64,000 bases of DNA, from positions 248,001 to 312,000 of the forward strand of contig CAVYAT010000003.1 of NCBI GenBank assembly GCA_963766605.1, written 5' to 3'. Each line of letters starts with the position of its first letter. Positions within the stretch are counted from its first letter, which is position 1. Source of the stretch: AC-49 sp963766605. Its GTDB lineage: Bacteria > Actinomycetota > Thermoleophilia > Solirubrobacterales > Solirubrobacteraceae. Made by a program: the position numbers and the translations under genes. Shown here in pieces: positions 8,737-19,277 of this stretch. Under the pieces are notes generated by a model. That model searched no databases, was not told the origin of the DNA, and worked only from the letters and a program-made list of their open reading frames with translations.

Positions 8737-9339
8737 ATGGCACGCAAGCTCACCCATCTGCTCATCGCCGCGGCCTTCGCCGTAGCGCTCGCCGGGTCGT
8801 CGGCGACCGCGGCCCTCGCGGCCGGCGACGACGGCTGCGATCCGGGCTCGCTGAGCCACCCGTTCGCTCCGTGGGCCGACCCGGCCAGCTACGCGCAGGT
8901 TCCGGGGGGGACGTTCGAGTCGGGCCTGCAGTGGCACGCCGCGGGCGGCGCGAAGCTGACGTCCGACAACGAGCCGTGGGACGTCTCGGGCGACGGCGAT
9001 CATGCGCTGTCGCTGCCGGCCGGCGCGTCGGTGACGACGCCATCGTTCTGCGGCGGCCTCGGCTATCCGACGGTCCGCCTGTTCAGCAAGGGCGGCGGGC
9101 TGCCGCTGCTGACGATGCTGCGTGTCGACGTGCGCTACACCGGCCACGACGGGCTGCTGCACGCACTGCCCCTGGGCATCGTGCTGCCGAGCGGCTCATG
9201 GCAGCCGACGACGCAGGTGCTCACCGCGTCCGGTCTGCCGTTGCTGACCGGATCGCGGCTTGCACTGCGCATCACTGCGGTGGGCGCGGCGTTCGAGATC
9301 GACGACGTCTACGTCGACCCCTTCCGCCGGCTGCGCTGA
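8737..9339 (+). CDS. Small secreted protein of unknown function
   Basis: I do not recognise a family. The 200-residue product begins MARKLTHLLIAAAFAVAL and has a clear Sec signal peptide ending near AALAA-GDDG. The mature part is rich in Gly, Ser, Leu and beta-prone segments, with two Cys (Cys in GCDPG and in SFCGGLG) that could form a disulfide. The ATG at 8737 is chosen over an upstream in-frame ATG at 8671 because only the former places the signal peptide at the N-terminus. It ends exactly where the convergent padR gene ends. The same pattern (leading W/G-rich beta protein) suggests a carbohydrate-binding-like fold, but this is a guess. Confidence 0.65.
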   Translation: MARKLTHLLIAAAFAVALAGSSATAALAAGDDGCDPGSLSHPFAPWADPASYAQVPGGTFESGLQWHAAGGAKLTSDNEPWDVSGDGDHALSLPAGASVTTPSFCGGLGYPTVRLFSKGGGLPLLTMLRVDVRYTGHDGLLHALPLGIVLPSGSWQPTTQVLTASGLPLLTGSRLALRITAVGAAFEIDDVYVDPFRRLR

Positions 9340-9948
9340 CTACTCGGCCTCGTCCTCCTGGGCGAGGATCCGATACAGCCCGCGGCGCGTCTCGGACATA
9401 AGCCGGACCGCCTCCTCGCGCTGGGACTGCGTCCCGGCGACCATGACCTGCATCGCGGCGACCGCGATCTGCTTGATCAGGCCGCGCGCCTCGGGTCCCT
9501 CCTTGGGAACGCCACGGGTGGCGTCGGTCCACGGCTCGCCGAGCGTCTCGCGGTTCTCCTGCACGTACGTGCGACCCGCGTCGGTGAGCGCGAACTCACG
9601 ACCCGTCCCGACGGCGGTGGCCACAACCAGGCCCTCGTCCTCGAGCTGGGCCAGCGCCGGGTAGGTCGAGCCGGGGCTCGGACGCCAGGCGCCGCCGCTC
9701 CGCTCTTCGATCTCCTGCATCAGCTGATAGCCGTTGCGGGACTCCTCTTCGAGCAGCAGCAGGACCGCCGCGCGGACATCGCCGCGGGGGCGGCGACCGC
9801 GACGGCGCGGGCCGTAGCCCTCACGCTCGAAGGCGGGGCCACCCTGGAAGCCGCGATGGCCGCGATGGCCGGCCATCTGAGCGATGCTCGGACCGCGACC
9901 GCGGCATTTGCGTGGGGCAAATCCCCACTCTTGGGCAATCGACGTCAT
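9340..9948 (-). CDS. PadR-family transcriptional regulator
   Basis: A 202-residue regulator with a PadR winged helix at about residues 57-130: RAAVLLLLEEESRNGYQLMQ, then GAWRPSPGSTYPALAQLEDEG, the recognition-helix region typical of PadR, and LTDAGRTYV. A helical C-terminal dimerisation region follows. The first 55 residues are Gly/Arg/His-rich and look disordered. The start is supported by GGGAG six bases upstream. A strong promoter with an embedded palindrome precedes it, so negative autoregulation is likely. The target genes are not obvious; no transporter is adjacent. Confidence 0.88.
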   Translation of the reverse strand: MTSIAQEWGFAPRKCRGRGPSIAQMAGHRGHRGFQGGPAFEREGYGPRRRGRRPRGDVRAAVLLLLEEESRNGYQLMQEIEERSGGAWRPSPGSTYPALAQLEDEGLVVATAVGTGREFALTDAGRTYVQENRETLGEPWTDATRGVPKEGPEARGLIKQIAVAAMQVMVAGTQSQREEAVRLMSETRRGLYRILAQEDEAE

Positions 9949-9987
9949 GTGTATCTCCCTTCGTCGTCGATCGTTCTACGATAGATA

Positions 9988-10016
9988 ACGATATATCGGA
10001 GATACGTCGTTGTCAA
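9988..10016 (-). promoter_or_regulatory. padR promoter with overlapping palindromic operator
   Basis: On the minus strand TTGACA (10016-10011), a 17-bp spacer and TATCGT (9993-9988) form a near-consensus promoter. The perfect palindrome CGATATATCG (9989-9998) overlaps the -10 and the end of the spacer, and further TATC/GATA repeats flank it. PadR proteins typically bind AT-rich dyads in their own promoters, so this is the probable autoregulatory operator. Confidence 0.6.
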
Positions 10017-10049
10017 ATGTCCGCTTTGCGGGCTGCGGCGTCGAACGCG

Positions 10050-10262
10050 TCAGGGATGCGCTCGTTCACGCGATGTGAACGACGTGTCGCGATGCGCGCG
10101 ATCGCAGAACGGCTTGGTGCTGGACTGCCCACAGCGGCACAGCGCGATCGACTCGCCGGGCGGCAGCTCGAACTCGTTGCCCTCGGCATCGATCACGCGG
10201 ACGGGGCCCGTCACTTTGTACGGGCCGTCGTCGCGAACCTTGATCTCGACCGTGGGCGTTCC
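10050..10262 (-). CDS. CDGSH-type iron-sulfur domain protein, no canonical start codon
   Basis: After the clpC TAG the same reading frame continues for 70 codons and encodes a clear CDGSH [2Fe-2S] zinc-finger-like motif, C-x-C-x2-S-x3-P-x-C-D-x2-H, seen as CRCGQSSTKPFCDRAH (about residues 42-57). The upstream part (VRDDGPYKVTGPVRVIDAEG) also fits this small family. No ATG, GTG or TTG occurs before the conserved N-terminal segment; an ACG sits where an initiator Met is expected (codon 2 after the TAG), and the first GTG (10214) would cut off 16 residues. Possible explanations are an ATG-to-ACG change or sequence error, non-canonical initiation, or read-through from clpC. Family members bind a redox-active cluster; the role here is unknown. 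Confidence 0.75.
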   Translation of the reverse strand, partial: GTPTVEIKVRDDGPYKVTGPVRVIDAEGNEFELPPGESIALCRCGQSSTKPFCDRAHRDTSFTSRERAHP

Positions 10263-12857
<2,595 letters not shown>

Positions 12858-13029
12858 GATGCTGCGACGGTCCTTCCTGCTGAAGCTGTGCCTCTAGCCT
12901 TAGTTGCTCCGGGGTCTTGGCCTGGGGTCGAAGGGACGGCGATCCAACCCTGCACCCCCGGTATCGGCGTAACGCGCCGAAGGGATGAGAGGGCTGTTTC
13001 GCACGACGGGCATGGCTAAGTCTACCAAC

Positions 13030-13053
13030 GGCTCGGCGGGTCCCCGCCGAGCC
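13030..13053 (-). terminator. Hairpin terminator of the cold-shock gene
   Basis: GGCTCGGCGGG and CCCGCCGAGCC form a perfect inverted repeat about 30 bases past the cold-shock stop codon (10-bp stem with a 4-nt loop). On the minus strand it is followed by a mildly T-rich stretch, TTGGTAGACTTAG. This fits a factor-independent terminator between csp and the clpC promoter region. Confidence 0.6.
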
Positions 13054-13082
13054 GTCAGCGGACGCGTCGCAATCTGCGCGCT

Positions 13083-13289
13083 TCAGCCAGTGGGGCGGAC
13101 GTTCTCGGCGCTCGGACCCTTGGGGCCCTGAGTCACGTCGAACTCAACCTTGGCGCCTTCGGCCAACGAGCGGAACCCGTCGGCGACGATCGCGCTGTGG
13201 TGGACGAAGACGTCCTTGCCGCCCTCATCGGGGCTGATGAAACCAAAGCCCTTCTCGTCGCTGAACCATTTCACGGTACCCGTGGACAT
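13083..13289 (-). CDS. Cold-shock protein (CspA family)
   Basis: A 68-residue OB-fold nucleic-acid chaperone. RNP1 is KGFGFI and RNP2 is DVFVHHSAI; it ends in the usual GPSAENVRPTG. The ATG at 13289 is chosen over an in-frame start nine codons upstream because it gives the family-typical MSTGTVKWF N-terminus and has GGAGAG at good spacing. About 135 bases separate it from the lysS stop, enough for its own promoter and a structured 5' leader as is usual for csp genes. It has its own downstream hairpin terminator. Confidence 0.95.
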   Translation of the reverse strand: MSTGTVKWFSDEKGFGFISPDEGGKDVFVHHSAIVADGFRSLAEGAKVEFDVTQGPKGPSAENVRPTG

Positions 13290-13424
13290 ACAGTTGCTCT
13301 CCGATCTCTGTGCCATGAAGCGCGCACGTGCGGGAAGGCAACTGCGAACGCAAACGACACCTCTTGTGGCCAGGGACTGTCCCCGGCCTATCGCGGCGGA
13401 GTGTAGCGGGCGGGGCAGGCGTGC

Positions 13425-14883
13425 CTAGTCACGCATCGCCGGAAACAGCACGACCTCGCGGATCGAGCGCCGTCCGGTCATCAGCATCACGAGCCGATCG
13501 ATGCCCAGACCGAGGCCGCCGGTCGGCGGCATTCCCTGCTCGAGCGCGGCGACGAAACCCTCGTCGTAGGGCTGCGCCTCCTCGTCGCCCTGCGGCCAGT
13601 AGCGCTGCTGCTGCTCGAAGCGCGCGCGCTGCTCGTCGGGGTCGTTGAGCTCGGTGAACGCGTTGGCGATCTCCATCCCCTCGGCGAACGCCTCGAAGCG
13701 CTCCGTCGAGCCCCGGCTCGGTGCGGTGGTCCTTGGCGAACGGCGACAGCTCGACCGGGTAGTCGATGACGAACGTCGGGTCGGTGACGTTCGCCTCGAC
13801 ATGCTTGGTCAGCAGGTCGTCGACGAGCTGGGGCCACGTGCGGTCGGCGGTCGGCATGCCGAGGTTCGCCGCGTCCATCGCCGCGGCCAGGGCGTCGCGC
13901 TCGCGGTGCTCGAGGATGTCGACCCCGCAGGCCTCGCGGATCGCGTCGCGCAGCGTGACGCGCCGCCACGGCGGCGTGAAGTCGAGCTCGCCGTCGTAGC
14001 CGACCGCCTGTGCGACGCCGGCCACGAGGCGCTCGAGACGCGCCGCGGCGTCGTCGTAGTCGGCGTAGGCCTCGTACCACTCGAGCATCGTGAACTCGGG
14101 GTTGTGCTTGAACGAGACGCCCTCGTTGCGGAAGTCCTTGCCGAGCTCGTAGACGCGCTCGAGGCCGCCGACGATGAGCCGCTTGAGGTACAGCTCGGTG
14201 GCGATCCGCAGGTAGAGGTCGCGGTCGAGCGCGTTGTGGTGGGTCGTGAACGGGCGCGCCAGCGCGCCGCCGTAGAGCGGCTGCAGGACCGGCGTCTCGA
14301 CCTCGATGAAGCCGGCGTCGTCGAGCTGCCGGCGGACCGATGCGATGACCTTGGCGCGCGTCACGAACAGCGCGCGCGAGTCCTCGTTGGCGATCAGGTC
14401 GAGCTCGCGGCGGCGAAAGCGCGTCTCGACGTCCTGCAGCCCGTGGTGCTTGTCGGGCGGCGGGCGCAGCGACTTGGCGAGCACGGTGAAGTCGACGACC
14501 TCGAGCGTCAGCTCGCCGCGGCGGCTGACGAACGCGCGTCCGTCGACGCCGACGAGATCGCCGAGGTCGAGGTCGAGCAGTCGCGCCATGCGCTCCTCGC
14601 CGAGCGCGTCGACCTTGGCCTGGAGCTGGATGCGCCCGCTGCGGTCGTCGAGGTCGAGGAACGCCATCCCGCCCTGGCCGCGGCGCGCGTGCAGGCGCCC
14701 GGCGACGCGGTGCGTGATGTCGGTCTCGCCGCCCGCCTCGAGGTCCGCGTGCGCGGCGCGGACGTCGGCGATCGGCTCGACGCCGGCGAACGCGTGCGGG
14801 AACGGGTCGATGCCGTCGGCGCGCAGGCGCTCGAGCTTGGCCCGGCGCTGGGCCAGGAGGTCCGATGTCTCGTCCGCCGTCAC
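13425..14883 (-). CDS. lysS: Lysyl-tRNA synthetase, class II (one frameshift)
   Basis: The class II enzyme charges tRNA-Lys. An N-terminal OB-fold (about residues 50-150) is followed by the catalytic core with ELYLKRLIVGGLERVYELGK and the motif 2 region FRNEGVSFKHNPEFTMLEWY; motif 3 (GLGLGIDRLVMLMTGRRSIR) lies in the other frame. Reading shifts at about 13705-13710: after KDHRTEPG the frame must change to reach TERFEAFAEGMEIANAF. One extra base (CTCGACGG where CT-GACGG or CTC-ACGG is expected) explains it and restores a 485-residue protein of normal length. Because lysS is essential this is more likely a sequence error than a lesion. The start is GTG, 10 bases after greA. Confidence 0.88.
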
Positions 14884-14893
14884 GGCGGCGAGA

Positions 14894-15379
14894 CTACTTC
14901 AGCCCGACGTCGATCTTGGTGATCTTGAGCTTGCGCGCCGGGCCGCGCGGGACCTGGACCGAGACGGTCTCGTTGCGCTTGTGGCCGAGCAGCGCACGGC
15001 CGACCGGCGACTCGTTGGAGAGCTTGGTCTCCGACGGGTTGGCCTCGGCCGAGCCGACGATCGTGTACTTCATCGACTTGCCGGTCTTCTCGTCCTTGAC
15101 GTGGACGACCGAGCCGATCGCGACCGATTCGGTCGACAGCTCGCCGGCGTCGATGACGCTGGCCGAGCGCAGCCGCTCCTCGAGCTGCGCGATCCGCTGC
15201 TCGAGCATCGCCTGCTCGTTCTTGGCGTCGTCGTACTCGGAGTTCTCCGAGATGTCGCCGAACTCGCGCGCCTCCTTGATCCGCTCGGCGATCTCGCGCC
15301 GGCGGTTGGAGGTCAGGTCCTCGAGCTCGTCCTTCAGCTTGGCGAGGCCTTCGGGGGTGAGGATGACGTCCTTGGGCAT
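14894..15379 (-). CDS. greA: Transcription elongation factor GreA
   Basis: GreA inserts its coiled coil into the RNA polymerase secondary channel and stimulates cleavage of backtracked RNA. The 161-residue product has the N-terminal coiled coil with the acidic tip (GDISENSEYDDAKNEQA, about residues 42-58) and the C-terminal FKBP-like domain (VHVKDEKTGKSMKYTIVG, SPVGRALLGHKRNE). Length is typical. GGGGAA lies upstream of the ATG, and a TATACT hexamer is located about 40 bases upstream. It probably forms an operon with lysS. Confidence 0.96.
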   Translation of the reverse strand: MPKDVILTPEGLAKLKDELEDLTSNRRREIAERIKEAREFGDISENSEYDDAKNEQAMLEQRIAQLEERLRSASVIDAGELSTESVAIGSVVHVKDEKTGKSMKYTIVGSAEANPSETKLSNESPVGRALLGHKRNETVSVQVPRGPARKLKITKIDVGLK

Positions 15380-15418
15380 ATGGCTGGTTTCCCCTGCGAG
15401 GGAGCGGAGCAGCGCGGC

Positions 15419-15424
15419 AGTATA
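15419..15424 (-). promoter_or_regulatory. Putative -10 element for greA-lysS
   Basis: TATACT on the minus strand lies about 40 bases upstream of the greA ATG in the gap after dusB. No good -35 hexamer is seen at 17 nt. The location makes it the best candidate promoter for greA and lysS. Confidence 0.4.
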
Positions 15425-15453
15425 GCGAGGGCTCCTCTCGGGCTCGTGCGGGC

Positions 15454-16446
15454 CTATGCGGCGACCGCGCCGGAGCCGCCCCGCAGCCCGCGCAGGAGCT
15501 CGCGGGCGACCGCGAGCGACGGGGCCTGCTGCAACGCCGATTGCACCGCCACGGCCCGCACCGACGCGGTCCAGGTACCACGGATAGGCCTTGCGCAGCT
15601 AGCGCCCGCCGCGGTCCTCGCCCAGATGCTCGACGCAGCGGTCGATCAGCCAGTCGAGCTCGTCGAGCACCTCGTCACGCGACGGCTCGTCGGCGCGCAG
15701 GCCAAGCAGCTGCTCGAACAGCCACGGGTTGCCCAGCGATCCGCGGGCCAGCATCACCGCGGCCGCGCCGGTCTGCTCGTAGGCCGCGAGGACCGCATCG
15801 CGGTCGCGCAGGCCGCCGGTCAGGATCACCGGCGCGTCGAGCGTGTCCACGAGCCGCGCGGCAAGCGCGTAGTCCGGCGTGCCCTTGTGGTGCACGGCGG
15901 CGCTGCGGGGATGGAAGCCGATCGCCGCTCACGCCGGCCTCGTCGACGAGCCGGTGGGCGAGCGCGAAGCCGTCGTTCTCCCCCGGCCGGCGACCGCTGC
16001 GCAGCTTGACCGTCACCGGCAGCCCGCTGCCCAGCCGCGCCGCGCGCGCGACGGCGACCGCGGTGTCCGGGTCGGAGAGCAGCGCCGCGCCGGCGCCGGT
16101 CTTGCAGACCTTGGGCACCGGGCAGCCCATGTTGAGGTCGATGATCGACGCGCCGTGCTCGGCGACGGTCTTGGCGGCCGAGCGCATGACCTCGCGGGTC
16201 CTGGCCGAACAGCTGGATCGAGACGGCGCCCTCGTCGGGGTGGATGCGCAGCAGCTCGCGCATCGTCTTCTCGTTGCGGTGGTGGATCGCGAAGCTCGAC
16301 ACCATCTCCGACATCGCCAGCCCGGCGCCGTGGCGGCGCGCCTGAAGGCGCACGAACCAGGTGCCGATGCCGGCCAGCGGCGCGAGCAGCACGCGGTTGG
16401 CGACCCGCACGGGGCCGATCGCGAACGGGTCGGTCAGCGCAGGCAT
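15454..16446 (-). pseudogene. dusB: tRNA-dihydrouridine synthase, interrupted by three frameshifts and a stop
   Basis: DusB-type enzymes reduce uridine to dihydrouridine in tRNA with FMN and NADPH. The pieces read in order: LAPLAGIGTWFVR and MSEMVSS; DLNMGCPVPKVCKTGAG with the catalytic Cys and VKLRSG; HHKGTPDY; TGGLRDRDAV and MLARGSLGNPWLFEQ; LRKAYPWYLDRVG; and a final ALQQAPSLAVARELL tail. They are joined by +1 shifts near 16195-16202, 15924-15929 and 15549-15553, and by a TAG at 15599-15601 where a Tyr codon is expected. Removing the three extra bases gives 329 residues, a normal length. Four lesions could mean decay, but the intact reading between them favours sequence error. Confidence 0.8.
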
Positions 16447-16724
16447 GACCGGTCAAGGGTAGCCAGCAGTGTGTCGGCCCGGCCCGCCTCGCACTCGATC
16501 ACCCCGAACGCCTCGCGGCAGGAGCGCGCGCGCCACGGCCCCACGCCGCGGTCGATGCGGACGATCGCGCCGTCGGCGTCGACCCAGATCAGGTCCAGCG
16601 CGAATCGCATTCCGATCGTGTGGACCGAGCGACAGCGCGGGAAGTACAGCGCGTCGCCGGCGCTGCGCCGCAGCGCCAGGCCCCGCAGCCGCACGCCGAA
16701 CGAGTCGGCGCGGCGGACGGTCAC
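16434..16724 (-). CDS. DUF192 family protein
   Basis: A 96-residue protein of the DUF192 family, recognised by LRGLALRRSAGDALYFPRC, the SVHTIGMRFALDLIWVD core and the end motif C-R-E-A-F-G-V-I-E-x-x-A-G. Function is unknown; homologues are often secreted, but this one has no signal peptide. The GTG start at 16724 overlaps the coaX stop (GTGA), and its own stop overlaps the dusB start by 13 bases, so it is translated as part of the coaX-dusB operon. Confidence 0.8.
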   Translation of the reverse strand: MTVRRADSFGVRLRGLALRRSAGDALYFPRCRSVHTIGMRFALDLIWVDADGAIVRIDRGVGPWRARSCREAFGVIECEAGRADTLLATLDRSCLR

Positions 16725-17490
16725 GGCGTGTTGCGCTCGTGCAGCAGACGCAGGCCGGTCAGCGTCAGGAACGGGTCGATCTCGTCGATCGAGTCGCAAT
16801 ACGGGCACGATGTGCTCGCCCAGGCCGCCGGTGGCGATCGTCTGCGTCTCCTGACCGAGCTCGTCGCGCAGCCGGCCGACGATCGCGTCGACGCTGCCCG
16901 CGTAGCCGTAGACGAGGCCCGAGCGGATCGCGTCGATCGTCGACTTGCCGATCAGCGTCTTGGGCGGGGCGAGGTCGATCCGCGGCAGCTTGGCGGCGCG
17001 CGAGTACAGCGCCTCCATCGAGATCTCGACGCCGGGGAAGATGATCCCGCCGAGGTACTCGCCGTCCTCGGAGACGGGGTCGTAGGTGATCGCGGTGCCG
17101 AAGTCGACGACGATGCACGCGCCGCCGACCTTGGCGTAGCCCGCGACCGCGTTGACGAGCCGGTCGGCGCCGATCTCGCGCGGGTTGTCGTAGCGCAGCG
17201 CCATGCCGGTCTTGATCCCCGGGCCGACGACCATGATCTCGTGGCCGAGGTAGCGGCGGGCCATCTCCTGCCACTCGGGCAGCAGCTGGGGGACCGTCGA
17301 CGAGACGATCGACGCCGACAGGTCGGCGAGCCCGACCCCGCGCAGCTCGAGCAGGTTGCGCAGCGCCGCGCCGAGCTCGTCGGCGGTCGACTCCGGCACG
17401 GTCGAGAAGCGCCAGTGCTCGACCAGCTCGGTCGCCGGCGTAGGTGCCGAAATGGGTCTGGGTGTTGCCGACGTCGGCGACGAGGAGCAT
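16721..17490 (-). CDS. coaX: Type III pantothenate kinase (two frameshifts)
   Basis: CoaX phosphorylates pantothenate, the first step of coenzyme A synthesis. The N-terminus MLLVADVGNTQTHFGTY holds the ASKHA phosphate-1 motif DxGNT; GIKTGMALRYDNPREIGADR, VVDFGTAITYD and GGIIFPGVEISMEAL follow. The frame must shift near 17438 (after GTYAG, to reach ATELVEHWRF) and near 16797-16803 (after GEHIVP, to reach YCDSIDEIDPFLTL). Each fits one extra base; without them the gene is exactly 255 codons plus stop, the family length. GATAAT lies eight bases before the ATG. The enzyme is essential where no other PanK exists, so error is likelier than decay. Confidence 0.85.
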
Positions 17491-17521
17491 CGCCGGCGAT
17501 TATCCCTGAAGGTCCATACCA

Positions 17522-18031
17522 TCAAGAAGGCTGTTGTATTCGCAGCGGTGGGCCGCAGCGGCGCACGCCTTCGTCGACCGGCAGGACCGCCAGCGCCTGG
17601 GCCAGTTCGAGGCCCGCGGGCGTCGCCAGCGTCATGTCCAGCTCGAGCAGTGGAACGAGCACGAAGCGCCGGCTCGTGACCTGTGCGTGGGGCACTGTCA
17701 TGTCCGCGGAGTGATGCTCGAGATCACCCAGGAGCAGGACGTCCACGTCGATCGGTCGCGGGCCGTGACGCGGCCCGCCGGCCTGACGGCCGAGGTCGCG
17801 CTCGACCGCTTTACACGCGCGGAGCAGTGATTCGGGCTCGAGTTCGGTCTCGATCCTCAGGCAGGCATTGAGGAACGACGGCTGGTCGAGGATCTCGCCG
17901 ACCGGGTCGGTGTCGTAGGTCGACGACGATGTCAGCACTCGGACACCGTGGGCGGGCAGCGCCTCGGCCGCGGCCTGGAGGTTCGCGCGGCGGTCACCGA
18001 CGTTGGAGCCGAGTCCGAGATACCCGATCAC
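17522..18031 (-). CDS. folK: 6-hydroxymethyl-7,8-dihydropterin pyrophosphokinase
   Basis: FolK transfers pyrophosphate from ATP to hydroxymethyl-dihydropterin in folate synthesis. The 169-residue product has GYLGLGSNVGDRRANL at the N-terminus, the ATP-binding region RHGPRPIDVDVLLLGD and the VPHAQVTSRRFVLVPLLEL segment. The GTG start at 18031 overlaps the stop of the upstream thioesterase gene (GTGA), so a separate longer start inside that gene is not needed. It is the last of the folP-folB-(thioesterase)-folK set. Confidence 0.95.
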   Translation of the reverse strand: MIGYLGLGSNVGDRRANLQAAAEALPAHGVRVLTSSSTYDTDPVGEILDQPSFLNACLRIETELEPESLLRACKAVERDLGRQAGGPRHGPRPIDVDVLLLGDLEHHSADMTVPHAQVTSRRFVLVPLLELDMTLATPAGLELAQALAVLPVDEGVRRCGPPLRIQQPS

Positions 18032-18831
18032 GGCGAGAGCAGCAGTCCGAGTTGACGCGACTGGGCGAGCAGCACACCGCCGGGGCTCCACAGCTCGCCC
18101 TCCTCGTCGAAGAAGCCGTCGAAGCTCTCGCGTGAGCGGAAGATGCCGAGCACCGGCTCGTCGCGCGCGACGTGCGCGGCAGGGTCGGGGACGCGGAAGT
18201 GGATCGTCAGGTCGATGGTCGGCGCACCGATCATCCGCTTGGCCTTGATGAACGGGGTCGGCAGGTAGGCGTCGGCCAGCAGCGCCAGCAGCGCCGCGTC
18301 GACGGGCGGCGGCTCGCGCAGCGCCATCCAGCCGCCGATGACGATGTCGCGGCTGCCGTCGCGCGGGCGCACGTCGAGCGGCTGGATCGCAAAGCGCCGC
18401 GCCATCGCCGGCTGGTCGGGGTGCAGCGGGACCGGTTCGCCGTCGTCGGGTGGCGCAACGGCCGGCGGATTGGGGAGGTAGTCGGCCTCGGGCGGGAAGC
18501 CGAGCGAGAAGGCGGCGATCGCGACCACGCACGGCCGGTCGCCCTGGGTCAGCCGCGCGGTCACCGTGGTCAGCCGGCGACCGGTGCGCTCGACGGTCAC
18601 CGCGATCTCGACGTCGCCCTCGGCCGGAGGACGCAGGTAGTGAAGCGTGACCGAGCGCGGCGCGCGCGCCGGCTCCGCGATCGCCGCCGTCAACGCACGC
18701 ACGACGATCGCGGCGAGAAAACCACCGTGCGGGCCGCGCGGCGAGAACCACTCCTTCGTGCAGTGCGCGCCCCAGACTCCCGGCGCCCGCTCGGTGATCG
18801 CCGTCGCCGCCTCGAACGTCGCGTCGCTCAC
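18028..18831 (-). CDS. TesB-like acyl-CoA thioesterase (double hotdog)
   Basis: A 267-residue protein resembling the two-hotdog thioesterase family (TesB/4HBT_3): PRGPHGGFLAAIVVRALTAA with the conserved HGG turn, VTLHYLRPPAEGDVEI, and in the second repeat IDLTIHFRVPDPAA and SFDGFFDEEGELWSPGGVLL. It probably hydrolyses or binds an acyl-CoA thioester in the cytosol. The GTG start overlaps the folB stop and its stop overlaps the folK start, so it is embedded in the folate operon, an unusual neighbour. The physiological substrate is unknown. Confidence 0.8.
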   Translation of the reverse strand: MSDATFEAATAITERAPGVWGAHCTKEWFSPRGPHGGFLAAIVVRALTAAIAEPARAPRSVTLHYLRPPAEGDVEIAVTVERTGRRLTTVTARLTQGDRPCVVAIAAFSLGFPPEADYLPNPPAVAPPDDGEPVPLHPDQPAMARRFAIQPLDVRPRDGSRDIVIGGWMALREPPPVDAALLALLADAYLPTPFIKAKRMIGAPTIDLTIHFRVPDPAAHVARDEPVLGIFRSRESFDGFFDEEGELWSPGGVLLAQSRQLGLLLSP

Positions 18832-19277
18832 GCTTCGTCGTCGCTGCTCGCTTGGCGCCACACCTCGACCGAGACCTGCTCGACGGGGAGCGGGATCGGC
18901 GGCTCGGGCTTGGCCGCCTTGACCCAGACCTCCTCGGCGGCGAAGTCGGCCAGCAGCCGGTCGGCGACCGCGGCGCACAGCCGCTCGAGCGTGCGGTAGC
19001 TGCGCTGCTGGGCGACGAGCGCGACGACGTTGCAGACCTCGCCGTAGTCGACCGTGTCGTCGATCATGTCGGTGACCGTCGCATCGCACTCGCCCACCTC
19101 GAGGCGCAGATCGAAGACGAGCCGCTGGCCGACCTCGCGCTCGGCCTCACTGACCCCCATGTGGGTGTAGAGCGACAGGCCGACGATCTCGATCGTCACC
19201 TCGGTCTGGCGACCCCCGTGGCTGTCGTCGTACCCGGAGTCGTCGAGCTCGTCGTCGTCGTGCTCGTCAGGCGTCAT
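18828..19277 (-). CDS. folB: Dihydroneopterin aldolase
   Basis: FolB converts dihydroneopterin to hydroxymethyl-dihydropterin. The conserved core starts at about residue 30 (VTIEIVGLSLYTHMGVSEAE) and includes the DYGEVCNVV segment and VWVKAAKPEPPIPLPVEQV, with the catalytic Lys in the usual place. The first 28 residues form an unusual, highly acidic extension (Asp/Glu runs, then SHGGRQTE). The ATG overlaps the folP stop by 11 bases. Total length 149 residues, about 25 more than the usual 120. Confidence 0.92.
   Translation of the reverse strand: MTPDEHDDDELDDSGYDDSHGGRQTEVTIEIVGLSLYTHMGVSEAEREVGQRLVFDLRLEVGECDATVTDMIDDTVDYGEVCNVVALVAQQRSYRTLERLCAAVADRLLADFAAEEVWVKAAKPEPPIPLPVEQVSVEVWRQASSDDEA

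Noticed and set aside
16434..17525. 363-residue fusion of coaX and DUF192
   Set aside because: The fusion arises from a +1 shift in coaX; the corrected coaX frame ends in TGA overlapping a GTG start for DUF192.
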